A stretch of DNA of 64,000 nucleotides. It comes from Pyrinomonadaceae bacterium. Lineage in GTDB: Bacteria > Acidobacteriota > Blastocatellia > Pyrinomonadales > Pyrinomonadaceae. Below the pieces are notes generated by a model. The model worked only from the letters and a program-made list of their open reading frames with translations, was not told the origin of the DNA and searched no databases. The position numbers and the translations under genes were made by a program. The stretch lies in NCBI GenBank assembly GCA_019186825.1, contig JABARP010000012.1, forward strand, positions 111,225 to 175,224, read 5' to 3'. Below, piece after piece: positions 51,909-59,883 of the stretch (positions are counted from its first letter, which is position 1; every line of letters begins with the position of its first letter).

Positions 51909-52598
51909 TCATTTTCGTATCGATCCTCCGAGCCTCACTCGGGCGTCGTGCCGGGCTTTCTTGATCGCCGCCGCGGTGCTCGCGGTTTGTGCAGCGATCT
52001 CCGCGTCCGTCATGGGCAGCCGGCCAAGGATGCTAATCCATTCAGCGGAGGTAACATCGAGCAGGTCCGCGAACTGCTCATCGGAGATCCCGATTTGCAG
52101 AAAATATATAATCAAGTCTTGCGAATGAAGCAGCAACGACTGACGCTGCCGCAGAGTGAGCTGGCAAATTGCTTGCCACACTTGCTTGATCAGTAAAGCA
52201 ACTTCGATTTCTGTTTGTTTCTCGATCGAGGTCTGAGCGGCTTCGTTGACGGATTCCAGGGGTAAGCTTTCTGATCTTGTCGCGCGAGAAAAGTGCCGCT
52301 TCACCTCGTTGTAGGCGGTCCGAGCGGCAAAGGAATTCCACTCGCCCTCGGACATCTTCTCGCTCTTTTGTTGATGATTCAGTCGCCAGCGCCAGATCCT
52401 GCAGGCGATCTCCTGAACAAGATCGGCGGCTTGGGCGGGATCTCTCGCCGCTTGGCGGCGGGTCACTATTCGCTTGACGATTCGCAGGGACGCCAGAAAA
52501 GAATTTTCCGCCGCCGCATCTGCTTTTGGATCGCGCTTCGGATCCTGTCCATCATACCCGCCATGCTGCGGGAGTTCTTCTAGAAGAGATTCGATCAT
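51909..52598 (-). CDS. RNA polymerase sigma factor, ECF-like
   Basis: A 229-residue alternative sigma factor. Region 2 is seen as AADLVQEIACRIWRWR and SFAARTAYNEVKRHFSRATR; region 4 as LTLRQRQSLLLHSQDL and the helix-turn-helix AEIAAQTASTAAAIKKARHDARVRLG. Region 4 carries an insertion (IIYFLQIGISDEQFADLLDVTSAEWISILGRLPM), which is unusual. It is the first gene of the operon with the anti-sigma-like, S9, peptide and CHAT genes, so it probably drives its own operon. Confidence 0.82.
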   Translation of the reverse strand: MIESLLEELPQHGGYDGQDPKRDPKADAAAENSFLASLRIVKRIVTRRQAARDPAQAADLVQEIACRIWRWRLNHQQKSEKMSEGEWNSFAARTAYNEVKRHFSRATRSESLPLESVNEAAQTSIEKQTEIEVALLIKQVWQAICQLTLRQRQSLLLHSQDLIIYFLQIGISDEQFADLLDVTSAEWISILGRLPMTDAEIAAQTASTAAAIKKARHDARVRLGGSIRK

Positions 52599-53176
52599 GC
52601 GGACTCTCTTGTCGAAGCAGGATTTCAGATCGGTTCAGGGAGTGAGTTCCCTGAGTTGGTCCTTTCCTACAAAGACGGCTGCGTATTACTGTCGTCGAGA
52701 ACATTGCGCTGAAAGTTACCTCGGGTCTTGTGTTGGTTTGTTACAACTGGATTAGTGAGCTTCGCGGCTCCGGCCCGGTGATTCCGAATCGCCAAAACCT
52801 TCGACCGCCACCTGTTCGCTTAGCATAAAATTTTGCATTAGCCCGAGAAAGCTAGTCAAATGTTTCGAGCTTCAACCGAAAACGCCGGCCTAGGCCCTTT
52901 AGCGCGTCACGACCCTGTCGACACATATCTTCTTGGTAAAACGGGAGCAAAACTCGTACCGTACGGCTTATTTGTGCCGTGCGACTATCGCTGATCGTCT
53001 TATCCTCGGTCAAGCGCGCCGAACTCCCGACCGAACCTAGCTGATTGACGTCACTGGTCTTGGTAAGTTTTTTGACCCGTTGGTGCAGAAACGCACTGAG
53101 GCCGGTTCATTTTTGCACCAAGCGGCATATCGGCGATCCAAGATCTGCCCAGCTTCTCTACCTCATGAATGTGAGG
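52599..53176. promoter_or_regulatory. 578-base leader region of the sigma-factor operon
   Basis: No gene is recognised here. It lies between the Fic gene (same strand) and the sigma factor start and must hold the operon promoter. An inverted repeat TCAGGGA-n6-TCCCTGA (52635-52654) lies 37 bases upstream of the sigma start and could be an operator or leader hairpin. On the minus strand two GTAAC words (near 52730 and 52740-52760) might belong to an ECF-type -35 element, but this is weak. Confidence 0.4.
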
Positions 53177-54595
53177 TCATTCCAGTTCTTTCCATGCCGC
53201 AAATTCGCTCGGTCGAACTTTGTATCTCGCGACGTTTCCGTCGTGCAGGCTGACCATCTCCGTTTCGATCGCGCGGAAAAGGTCCTCGCGGTCGCTCTCC
53301 GGGATGTCGTGCGCTTCGATAAGCTCACGGATCTTACTCACAACGTCCTTGCCCGGCACCCTATCGACGATGATCGATCTGACAATTTCGTGAATCGGTT
53401 CCCGGTACCTAAGTTTCAGAAGATTCGGCTCGCCCATCGACTGCTGGATCGCGGTGTACGCACGCGAGGAACGATCGTAAGCCCATAGGTAAAGGTCCCG
53501 GATCAGGCTGATATCGTTTTTCTCGTACACGGCGAGCAGGGCGCTCACGTAGGCCCCGTTGTCGACTTCCGTGAATGAGAGCGGCTTGAGGTTTTCGCGA
53601 ATCAGGGGGATATTCGCTACAAGTCTTGCCGTCCGCTTGTTCACGTCCTCGAACGCCTGCAGGTAGGACAACTGCACGATCGAGAACAACGACTGCTCGA
53701 ACGGGTCCGCGATGCCGTTCACCTTCTCCACGAACAGGTCGAAGCACTCCTGAAGCACTTGAGGGTTCTCGAGGGGAAGGTATGTCGTTCCGCTGATCCC
53801 TACGCGGATCGTGCGCACGCGACCCGAAGCCCTCGGGTCCCCCAAGAGGTTTTGGGACAAGAGTGCGTGGACGCTGCATATCTCGTGGGAGCTTATGCGG
53901 TGATCCTGAACCGAATCCACGATGTATTCGATGGCCGCTTTGTGGTTCAGGATCATCTGGGCTTCCGATGCGTCCTTCCCGGTCGCCGTTTCGCCCAGCT
54001 CGATCAACCGCTTGGTCTCGAGCAGGGAATACGTGTTCCCTTCAAGACGGCTCGAGTTCCAAGACAAATCGATCAGCAGCCGGTCCAATATGTCCCTGGC
54101 ATAGGTGCCCGCGAGCCGCTCCACCGATTCCACGCGCCCGGCCGTCTGTAACCGATCGCGCTGATCGGCGGAAAGGTAGAAAGTTCGGTTCGGTTCGTAA
54201 GAGCGCAGGAATTCCTGATCGTATCCGACCGGCACGCGTTGTGCCGTGTCTTGTGAAACATAGCGGAGGAGGGCCTTGGACTCCGGTGAGAGATCTATAC
54301 CTTTAAAGGAACCGTTCTCGTCCGGCTGAGTTCGCTCAAGGTCTGGGCTTTCGACTGATTTTCCTGGGGCACTGCCCTGATCGGCGAGGACGTACGCACG
54401 AGCGGGGCCGCTGCCTTTCGAAATTATCAGGTTGCGGTTTTCCAATGAACTCAACGCTCGCCGGATCGCTCTACGTCGGGTTTCGTCAAGTTGAGATATG
54501 CCTCTCGCACGCGCGATCGAGCGGACGCTGACCTGCGGCTCTAGGCTCAGCAATCTCAAAATAAAATCTTCGATCTCAACTTTCTTGGTCGGCAC
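53177..54595 (-). CDS. winged-helix Fic-family protein with degenerate active site
   Basis: A 472-residue protein from a GTG start with AAGGAG upstream. Residues 1-70 form a winged helix (VRSIARARGISQLDETRRRAIRRALSSLENRNLI). The Fic domain has the inhibitory helix motif SSRLEGN (181-187), and the core reads QAFEDVNKRTARL (313-325) where active enzymes have HPFxDGNGRxxR. The catalytic His is Gln313 and the Gly of DGN is Val, so AMP transfer by the usual mechanism is unlikely. LSFTEVDNGAYVSALLAVYEKND is a typical late stretch. The DNA-binding domain suggests autoregulation through the palindrome just upstream. Confidence 0.85.
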   Translation of the reverse strand: MPTKKVEIEDFILRLLSLEPQVSVRSIARARGISQLDETRRRAIRRALSSLENRNLIISKGSGPARAYVLADQGSAPGKSVESPDLERTQPDENGSFKGIDLSPESKALLRYVSQDTAQRVPVGYDQEFLRSYEPNRTFYLSADQRDRLQTAGRVESVERLAGTYARDILDRLLIDLSWNSSRLEGNTYSLLETKRLIELGETATGKDASEAQMILNHKAAIEYIVDSVQDHRISSHEICSVHALLSQNLLGDPRASGRVRTIRVGISGTTYLPLENPQVLQECFDLFVEKVNGIADPFEQSLFSIVQLSYLQAFEDVNKRTARLVANIPLIRENLKPLSFTEVDNGAYVSALLAVYEKNDISLIRDLYLWAYDRSSRAYTAIQQSMGEPNLLKLRYREPIHEIVRSIIVDRVPGKDVVSKIRELIEAHDIPESDREDLFRAIETEMVSLHDGNVARYKVRPSEFAAWKELE

Positions 54596-54608
54596 TGCTC
54601 TCCTTTTA

Positions 54609-54629
54609 GTAAATAGAATTTCTATTTAC
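54609..54629. promoter_or_regulatory. 21-bp perfect palindrome upstream of the Fic gene (operator candidate)
   Basis: Arms GTAAATAGA (54609-54617) and TCTATTTAC (54621-54629) are exact inverted repeats around ATT. The palindrome begins 14 bases upstream of the GTG start and abuts the ribosome site, the right place for an autorepressor. The winged-helix domain of the Fic protein is the natural candidate to bind it. Confidence 0.7.
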
Positions 54630-54672
54630 CTTGGTGATTATGCACAGGATCCAAGCTGAAAACAATCATTAC

Positions 54673-54763
54673 TGGGACAGAAACTGTCCCAGTAGATGCC
54701 TGTAGGGACAGAATCTGTCCCATTATAAACCTAATGGGACATAGCCGGGACAATTAATGTCCC
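54673..54763. repeat. array of three 17-bp inverted repeats GGGACA-n5-TGTCCC
   Basis: Copies: GGGACAG-AAA-CTGTCCC (54674-54690), GGGACAG-AAT-CTGTCCC (54705-54721) and GGGACA-ATTAA-TGTCCC (54747-54763); a half site GGGACA lies at 54736. Centres are 31 and 42 bases apart, about three and four helical turns, so all face the same side of the helix. It lies between the divergent Fic gene and ssb. It could be operators for a dimeric regulator or iterons of a replication origin. The 460 bases from here to ssb hold no convincing gene. Confidence 0.8.
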
Positions 54764-55223
54764 AGCAAAAACTTGATTCCGTCGATATTTTCTAGTATCG
54801 AGATCGACCCTCCGATCCAGTGAAGACCCTAACCCTGGGTAACTCCCGCGCGCCGAGCGGCCCCGCAGTCGCGTGTTCCAAAAAAGGACCATAGACCGCC
54901 ACCGCAGTTCGATCACCGTTACCGGATCGTCCGCGCCAAATTGAAACAAAAAGCTGTCGGCAACCCAGATAACGCCTACGAGTTCTTGTCTATGGCATTC
55001 GATTCGAACACGCCGGACCGCGCCCGGAAGGCGGGATTTGAAAGAAACAGCTCAATGGACCAATCGACTAGTCCTGGACGTCGTCCACCCGCGAAACAAA
55101 AGTACAAGCGGCGGACAGGTCATGGCTCGGGCGGCCGTCGGGAACTCTCCGAAAGCGGTGACGACCAGAAGCAGGTGCCCGTCGGGCATATCGAAGACTA
55201 ACAACGATCAGGAGAATTGCATC

Positions 55224-55625
55224 ATGTCAGCAAACATTTCGCTTATCGGCAACCTCGGCAAGGAACCCGAAACAAAGATCACCGACAACGGGACGTTCAT
55301 CGCGAACTTCTCGATCGCGTCGAACACATTCCGGAATACCGCGGAGGGACGCGTCGAGAAGACCGACTGGTTCCGCGTGACCGCGTTCGGGAAGCAGGCG
55401 GAAACGATCGCCCGCTACGTCCGCAAAGGCCACCGGCTTTACATACAGGGCCGGCTCACGTTCAACCCGTGGCTGGACAAGAACTCTTCGCCGCAGTCCG
55501 GCGCCGAGATCGTCCTGCAGGAATTCCAGTTCCTGACCGGCAAACAGGACGGTGACGGCGGAGCAGACGTCGTCGTTCCGCAGGCGGATATGCCGACGGA
55601 AGTCCAGCAAGCCGCGGCGTACTGA
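55224..55625 (+). CDS. single-stranded DNA-binding protein (first paralogue)
   Basis: A 133-residue SSB with one OB fold: MSANISLIGNLGKEPETKITDNGTFIANFSIASNTF, TDWFRVTAFGKQAETIARYVRKGHRLYIQGRLTFNPW. The C-terminal acidic tip DDDIPF of housekeeping SSB is absent; the end is QAAAY, as in many plasmid and phage types. AGGAG precedes the ATG. It opens the replication module of the element, and a second SSB follows 2.4 kb later. Confidence 0.92.
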   Translation: MSANISLIGNLGKEPETKITDNGTFIANFSIASNTFRNTAEGRVEKTDWFRVTAFGKQAETIARYVRKGHRLYIQGRLTFNPWLDKNSSPQSGAEIVLQEFQFLTGKQDGDGGADVVVPQADMPTEVQQAAAY

Positions 55626-55746
55626 TTCCCCCGATCTCAACCTGCCCTACCACCCGTCGACCACGGACCGCCGTCCCTCCGCCTGCACCCAGGCAACGAG
55701 GGCGGCGGTCCGCCCCTTCACGAGCTACCCATAGGTGCGAGGGACC

Positions 55747-56139
55747 ATGAACCATCGGATCGAGCGGATGCGGCATATCTCGCGCGCGTACGTGCGGGCG
55801 AACCGCGACAAACTGTTCCTCTTCGGCGACAACCTGGAACGCCGCGGCTTTGGCGGGCAGGCCGCCGCGATGCGCGGGGAGCCCAACGCGGTCGGCATCC
55901 CGACCAAGAAGAAGCCGAGCTACGCAGGTGACGCCTTCTTTTCCGATGAAGAATTCGAGCTGAACGCGGTGGCGATCGATGAAGCGTTCGCCGAGGTAAC
56001 GTCGGCCCTGACGGAAACGACCCGTGCGATCGTCATGCCCGAAGCCGGCCTTGGCACCGGACGCGCCGAACTCGCCAAACGAGCGCCGCGCACCTTCGCT
56101 CACTTGGAGGCTCGGTTGAAGTTGCTCGAAAGACTGTAG
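55747..56139 (+). CDS. small phage/plasmid-type protein with FGDN...GGQA...VGIPTK signature
   Basis: A 130-residue protein from MNHRIERMRHISRAY. It carries LFLFGDNLERRGFGGQAAAMRGEPNAVGIPTKKKPS, then FFSDEEFELNAVAIDEAF, and MPEAGLGTGRAELAKRAPRTFAHLEARL. The same pattern occurs in uncharacterised phage and plasmid proteins I recall, possibly distantly macro-like (GLGTGxA as a nucleotide loop). Function unknown. It lies between two element genes and shares their base composition. Confidence 0.6.
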   Translation: MNHRIERMRHISRAYVRANRDKLFLFGDNLERRGFGGQAAAMRGEPNAVGIPTKKKPSYAGDAFFSDEEFELNAVAIDEAFAEVTSALTETTRAIVMPEAGLGTGRAELAKRAPRTFAHLEARLKLLERL

Positions 56140-56205
56140 CTGCCTGACGCCCGCACGTGTTCCTCAAAGTGTCGCGACTCCAACTTGAAAGGGATTTTCG
56201 AGCCT

Positions 56206-56226
56206 GAATGAAAGTGATTTTCATTC
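56206..56226. promoter_or_regulatory. hairpin in the leader of the 540-residue gene
   Basis: GAATGAAA (56206-56213) and TTTCATTC (56219-56226) form a perfect 8-bp stem with loop GTGAT. It lies about 70 bases before the next gene. No T-run follows, so it is more likely an operator or leader structure than a terminator. Confidence 0.45.
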
Positions 56227-56299
56227 GGGGCGTGGAAAGCGCTGGCCCCCAAACAACGAGCGTTTTCACCCGGTGCAATCCGGGGCAGATGAGGAAGTT

Positions 56300-57922
56300 A
56301 TGGCCGAACAATTGAACATCGAACAGCTTAGAAAATTCACCCCGCAGAACGCGATTCTCGCTTTCTCGCCGGTCAACACCGGGTCGCCGATGCAGGACTG
56401 GTGCGCCCATCTCGGGAACTACCCGATGCGCCGCATGGAACTCGAGGAGTTCGCGATCCTCGGCGACGTCGTTGTACGGATCGCCGACGAACTCGAACCG
56501 GAGCCGGTCGATCGCGTCCGGATAATGTCGCTCGAATATGCCGTGCGGGTGCTCGGCGATGAGGAAAACGGACGCGAGTTCGTTCGCTGCGTGAAAGCGA
56601 TCGCGAGCCCCGACGCGGGTCAGTTCGAGTACGAGCAGATCGCGGCGTATTACTACGGCGAGATCCGCAGGCGGAATGTGAGCGATGTGCTCAAGGAAAT
56701 GGGAATTCTCGGGATGCAGCTCGAAGCCGTCGCCGCGACCATCCCGGACCGCGAGATCTCCTTCGAGGAGTTCGACCGCCCTGATCAGAAGCTGACGGTC
56801 GCCGACCAGCGGCGGGTGAAGGAAGCGGCAAAACTTCAGAAGCCGCTGCCTCCACGCGCGTCGATCTTCGACGATGAGATGAAGGCGGTCCTCGCGCGTG
56901 TCGGATGCCAAAAGGCGAGCCGCATGATCCACGACGAACTAGCCGCCTTCTACCTCGAAGACGGTGACAAATCCGTCGAGGAACTCGATCGCGACTTCCT
57001 CACATTCGAGAACCTGGACCAATACGACGAAAACGGGATCATCGGCCTCACGATGAACAGCGGTCAACGCTCCGTGGTGGTATTCGATCTCGATTGCGAG
57101 GTGGACGCGTCGTGCCTTCCGCCCGAGACCGGTCACCTGGCGTCCGAGGTGGGAAGGCTGTTCGTCGGCCACGCGATGGGCTCGAAGTCGGTCCAGAACG
57201 GACGCAGGATGATCGGTTGCGCCGGATCGCCGATGCCGTCGAATCACCCGTTCACCGATCAGGAGTTCGAGGAGTGGATGTCGCTGTCGCTCGACCGGAT
57301 CTACGATCGCAGGGTTGTGCGTTCGGGACGTCGATTGTTCACCCTCGGGAAGGGTTCGGTCGTTGAATTAGCGGTCGAACAGGAGGTCAACCCCGAATAC
57401 GAGGAGATGCAATACGCCGCCGCTGTGCTGAGGCTACTGTGGCGACGTCAGTACGCGGACTTCCACCTGCGCAGCCTCCGTCGCGAAACCTATCAGGACG
57501 CGTACCTCGCCCTCCGCGAAACCTCCGACACGGCGGACGTGGCGGCGATCAAGAAGCGGGCATACTCGGATTTCAAGGAGCGTAACAAGCTCTCCCTAAA
57601 GGAGTTCACGGCGCTCAACACCGTCGCGAAATCGCAGGAGGCCCGGCTGCGCGACCGCATCACGCCAGCGGCGAAGCAATGGCTTCGAAAGATCGAGAAG
57701 GCGACGGCCGGCGGCGTTCGGTTTCTCAAGTTCGCGCTCTACAACGACGCTGAGGCTAAAGCTCTGACCCGTCAGGAGAAGCAGCGACTTTGGGACGCGG
57801 TGCGCACCCGCGAGGCGGAGATCAATGTACAGAGCAGCGCCAGCACCTCTCATCATCAGCCGAACCTTTTCCCGCAGCCCGCGACCCAGAGACGCTACGT
57901 TCAAGTCGTCCACGCGGCCTGA
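56300..57922 (+). CDS. unknown 540-residue mobile-element protein
   Basis: Not recognised. Starting at MAEQLNIEQLRKFTPQNAILAF with AGGA upstream. The N-terminal half has repeated acidic helices (LKEMGILGMQLEAVAATIPDREISFEEFDRPDQKL), the middle a beta-rich stretch with VVVFDLDCEVDASCLPPETGHLAS, the C-terminal third is basic and helical (YSDFKERNKLSLKEFTALNTVAKSQEARLRDRI). It has no membrane helix or known nucleotide motif. It lies between two ssb genes, so a role in element replication or repair is a reasonable guess. Confidence 0.6.
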   Translation: MAEQLNIEQLRKFTPQNAILAFSPVNTGSPMQDWCAHLGNYPMRRMELEEFAILGDVVVRIADELEPEPVDRVRIMSLEYAVRVLGDEENGREFVRCVKAIASPDAGQFEYEQIAAYYYGEIRRRNVSDVLKEMGILGMQLEAVAATIPDREISFEEFDRPDQKLTVADQRRVKEAAKLQKPLPPRASIFDDEMKAVLARVGCQKASRMIHDELAAFYLEDGDKSVEELDRDFLTFENLDQYDENGIIGLTMNSGQRSVVVFDLDCEVDASCLPPETGHLASEVGRLFVGHAMGSKSVQNGRRMIGCAGSPMPSNHPFTDQEFEEWMSLSLDRIYDRRVVRSGRRLFTLGKGSVVELAVEQEVNPEYEEMQYAAAVLRLLWRRQYADFHLRSLRRETYQDAYLALRETSDTADVAAIKKRAYSDFKERNKLSLKEFTALNTVAKSQEARLRDRITPAAKQWLRKIEKATAGGVRFLKFALYNDAEAKALTRQEKQRLWDAVRTREAEINVQSSASTSHHQPNLFPQPATQRRYVQVVHAA

Positions 57923-58056
57923 AAGTTGAATGGCAAAACACGCCCGAAAGGAGCGGCGGCCAGGCGGCTAGCGAACAGGGTTCGAACCTCGACGTTGACC
58001 GGCCGTCGCTTTCGAGCGTGGAAAGAAAACTAACCAAAAAGGAGCAAGAATCATCC

Positions 58057-58500
58057 ATGTCAGCGAATATCTCGATACTAGGAAACGCGGGACGCGATGC
58101 CAGCCTGCGATACTCGGAAAAAGGCACGCCGGTCGCGAGTTTCCCGATCGCCTCCAACTCGTTCAAGAGCGGCCCGGAAGGCCGCGTCCAGGCCACGCAT
58201 TGGTTCAACGTCACCGCGTTCGGGAAGACGGCGGAAACGCTCGCCGCGCACGTGAAGAAAGGGACCTACCTCTTGGTCCATGGGCGGCTGTCGTTCAGCC
58301 CGTGGCTGACCGAAGGCGGCGACCCACGATCGGGCGCGGAGGTGGCTCTCTTCTCATTCGAATTCGTCGGTGGAAACCGAACCGACGTGCCGGAAAGCGG
58401 TGCCGCCGTACCCGATAATCCGGAGCTCGCCACACCGGCCTACACGGGTGAGATTGACGAACAATCGCACGTCGCGGAGCCTTTCGTCGATCAGTTCTAA
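58057..58500 (+). CDS. single-stranded DNA-binding protein (second paralogue)
   Basis: A 147-residue SSB: MSANISILGNAGRDASLRYSEKGTPVASFPIASNSF, THWFNVTAFGKTAETLAAHVKKGTYLLVHGRLSFSPW. It is about half identical by eye to the first SSB, with the same MSANIS start, so the pair arose by duplication. The C-terminus is acidic and ends EPFVDQF, closer to the acidic aromatic tip used for partner binding than the first copy. AAGGAG lies upstream of the ATG. Confidence 0.92.
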   Translation: MSANISILGNAGRDASLRYSEKGTPVASFPIASNSFKSGPEGRVQATHWFNVTAFGKTAETLAAHVKKGTYLLVHGRLSFSPWLTEGGDPRSGAEVALFSFEFVGGNRTDVPESGAAVPDNPELATPAYTGEIDEQSHVAEPFVDQF

Positions 58501-58550
58501 AAGACGAGTGTCTCGGGAGGACTCACCTTCGTGACGATCGAATAGTGAAT

Positions 58551-58580
58551 GGGGCATCGGAAATTTTCGGTGCCCTCTTT
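58551..58580 (+). terminator. terminator-like hairpin between ssb and the RNase H-like gene
   Basis: GGGCATCGGAA (from 58552) pairs with TTTTCGGTGCCC (to 58575) with two G-T pairs, followed by TCTTT. It ends 21 bases before the RNase H-like ATG, whose ribosome site (GAGGAG) lies just after it. It may end ssb transcripts or attenuate the next gene. Confidence 0.5.
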
Positions 58581-58596
58581 CTGTGAGGAGCGGGTT

Positions 58597-59250
58597 ATGA
58601 CCAACTCGAAGATCGTAAACGACAGCGGCCCCTCCCACGCGATCGGTACGTACACGCCGATCGTGTCGATCTACGCGAACGCTTCGTGCCTTCGGAACGG
58701 CTCGTCGGATCGATCTGCGGGCGGCGGGGCGGTGATCGTGGATCGCAACCGGGCCGAGTTGAAACTGTTATCGACTTACCTGGGGACGGTGACCAATCAG
58801 CAGGCCGAGATACTCGCGTGCACGACCGCCCTTGAGGAACTTCGTCGGCCGTGCCGCGTCGAGATGTTCTCCGATTCCCGATACGTCGTCGACACGATGA
58901 ACGGCAAGAATCGGATGAAGAGTAACAGGTCTTTTTGGATGCAGCTGGTGCAGCAAAGCTACGGTCACCATGTAACCTGGCGGTGGGTGAAAGGGCATGA
59001 CGGATTCTACCTTCAGGAGGCCGCCGACCGTCTAGCACGTGCTGCTTCAGCGACCGGAAAAGATTTGCTGCCAGAAGATCTCGAATTCCTGACCGAGCGT
59101 CTTGCGTTCGATGGGGATCAGCTAAGTATCAGGCCGTTCGAGATCGAGATCGAGAAGATAGTTGATCGGCATAGAGCGTTTTCGAGCACGAGCGTCGACA
59201 ACCCGAAGTTCGGTGTGAAAGCGGAACCGCCCTCCGCATTCTCGTATTGA
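58597..59250 (+). CDS. RNase HI-like protein lacking the first catalytic aspartate
   Basis: A 217-residue protein with an RNase H fold: SIYANASCLRNG (where RNase HI has TDGSCxGNPG), TNQQAEILACTTALEEL (Glu71), VEMFSDSRYVVDTM (Asp93), WRWVKGHDG and EAADRLARAA (Asp144). The first of the four acidic residues, Asp10 of E. coli RNase HI, is Asn28 here; that exchange abolishes activity in E. coli. The C-terminal 70 residues are an extra region of unknown fold. It may bind RNA-DNA hybrids without cutting, or use another acid. It lies in the element's replication module. Confidence 0.78.
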   Translation: MTNSKIVNDSGPSHAIGTYTPIVSIYANASCLRNGSSDRSAGGGAVIVDRNRAELKLLSTYLGTVTNQQAEILACTTALEELRRPCRVEMFSDSRYVVDTMNGKNRMKSNRSFWMQLVQQSYGHHVTWRWVKGHDGFYLQEAADRLARAASATGKDLLPEDLEFLTERLAFDGDQLSIRPFEIEIEKIVDRHRAFSSTSVDNPKFGVKAEPPSAFSY

Positions 59251-59264
59251 TCGAACCCGGGCGC

Positions 59265-59522
59265 TCACGCTTTCGATTTGCTCCAGTTTTTGAACGACCC
59301 GTCACGGTCGAACAGCAGATTGAGCGCGTACTCGACCACGTCGTCGTTGGTGATCTTCGTGCCCATTTGTTCGCTCGCGAATTGAAGATACTTCTTCAGC
59401 CTCTTGTCGGTTGCGCTAAGGATCTTCGCGTGCATCTTAATGTAATCGAGGCGGTTGATCTGCAGGATTGGGCGCTCCGGGTTGGATCTTGCCGGGCGGT
59501 TGTTATCGGGCATCGCTGTCAT
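59265..59522 (-). CDS. small hypothetical protein, possible DNA-binding accessory factor
   Basis: An 85-residue basic protein on the opposite strand to its neighbours. Its middle (IKMHAKILSATDKRLKKYLQFASEQMGTKITNDDVVEYALNLLF) reads as two or three helices ending in a pattern seen in ribbon-helix-helix or relaxosome accessory proteins, but no family is assigned. GGAG lies 13 bases before the ATG. It converges with the RNase H-like gene. Confidence 0.55.
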   Translation of the reverse strand: MTAMPDNNRPARSNPERPILQINRLDYIKMHAKILSATDKRLKKYLQFASEQMGTKITNDDVVEYALNLLFDRDGSFKNWSKSKA

Positions 59523-59883
59523 AGAAATTGATCGGCTCCTTATCGGGTTTTCGTATCTCCGGAGAGTGGCCTTTCAAGTACCGTGCCAGCTCTGCGGATC
59601 TAAGCACCGAGGTGTAGTCAACGCGTCCCTTTCGGTGAATAAATGAGCCGCGGAAGCCGGTGTGTCGGAAACAACAAACAAGCTGCTCGTAAACGTACGA
59701 CAGGATAGACCGCGATCGGGGCCGCGTAATCCCTGCAACTCCGTGTGCGTGTGCGAATTACAAGTTGTAATCAAGATTACGAACCGGACCGCGGATCGTA
59801 TCCCCCGACAGCGGCACGTGTTTTGCGAATGTTCGCTTCGCGAGGCCGGTTTACGACCGTTGTTTAGCATCGGGTTGTGAGCT
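59523..59883. other. 361-base intergenic region upstream of the mobilisation genes (oriT candidate)
   Basis: No gene is recognised. It holds the perfect palindrome ATTACAA-g-TTGTAAT (59757-59771), followed by AAGATTAC, in an AT-rich pocket of a GC-rich region. It is directly upstream of the accessory and relaxase genes and between divergent transcription units, which is where an origin of transfer usually lies. The nic site cannot be placed by eye. Confidence 0.5.

Noticed and set aside
54941..55201. 86-codon frame from TTG upstream of the first ssb
   Set aside because: Low-complexity, basic composition, no ribosome site and no recognised domain; more likely chance in a GC-rich leader.
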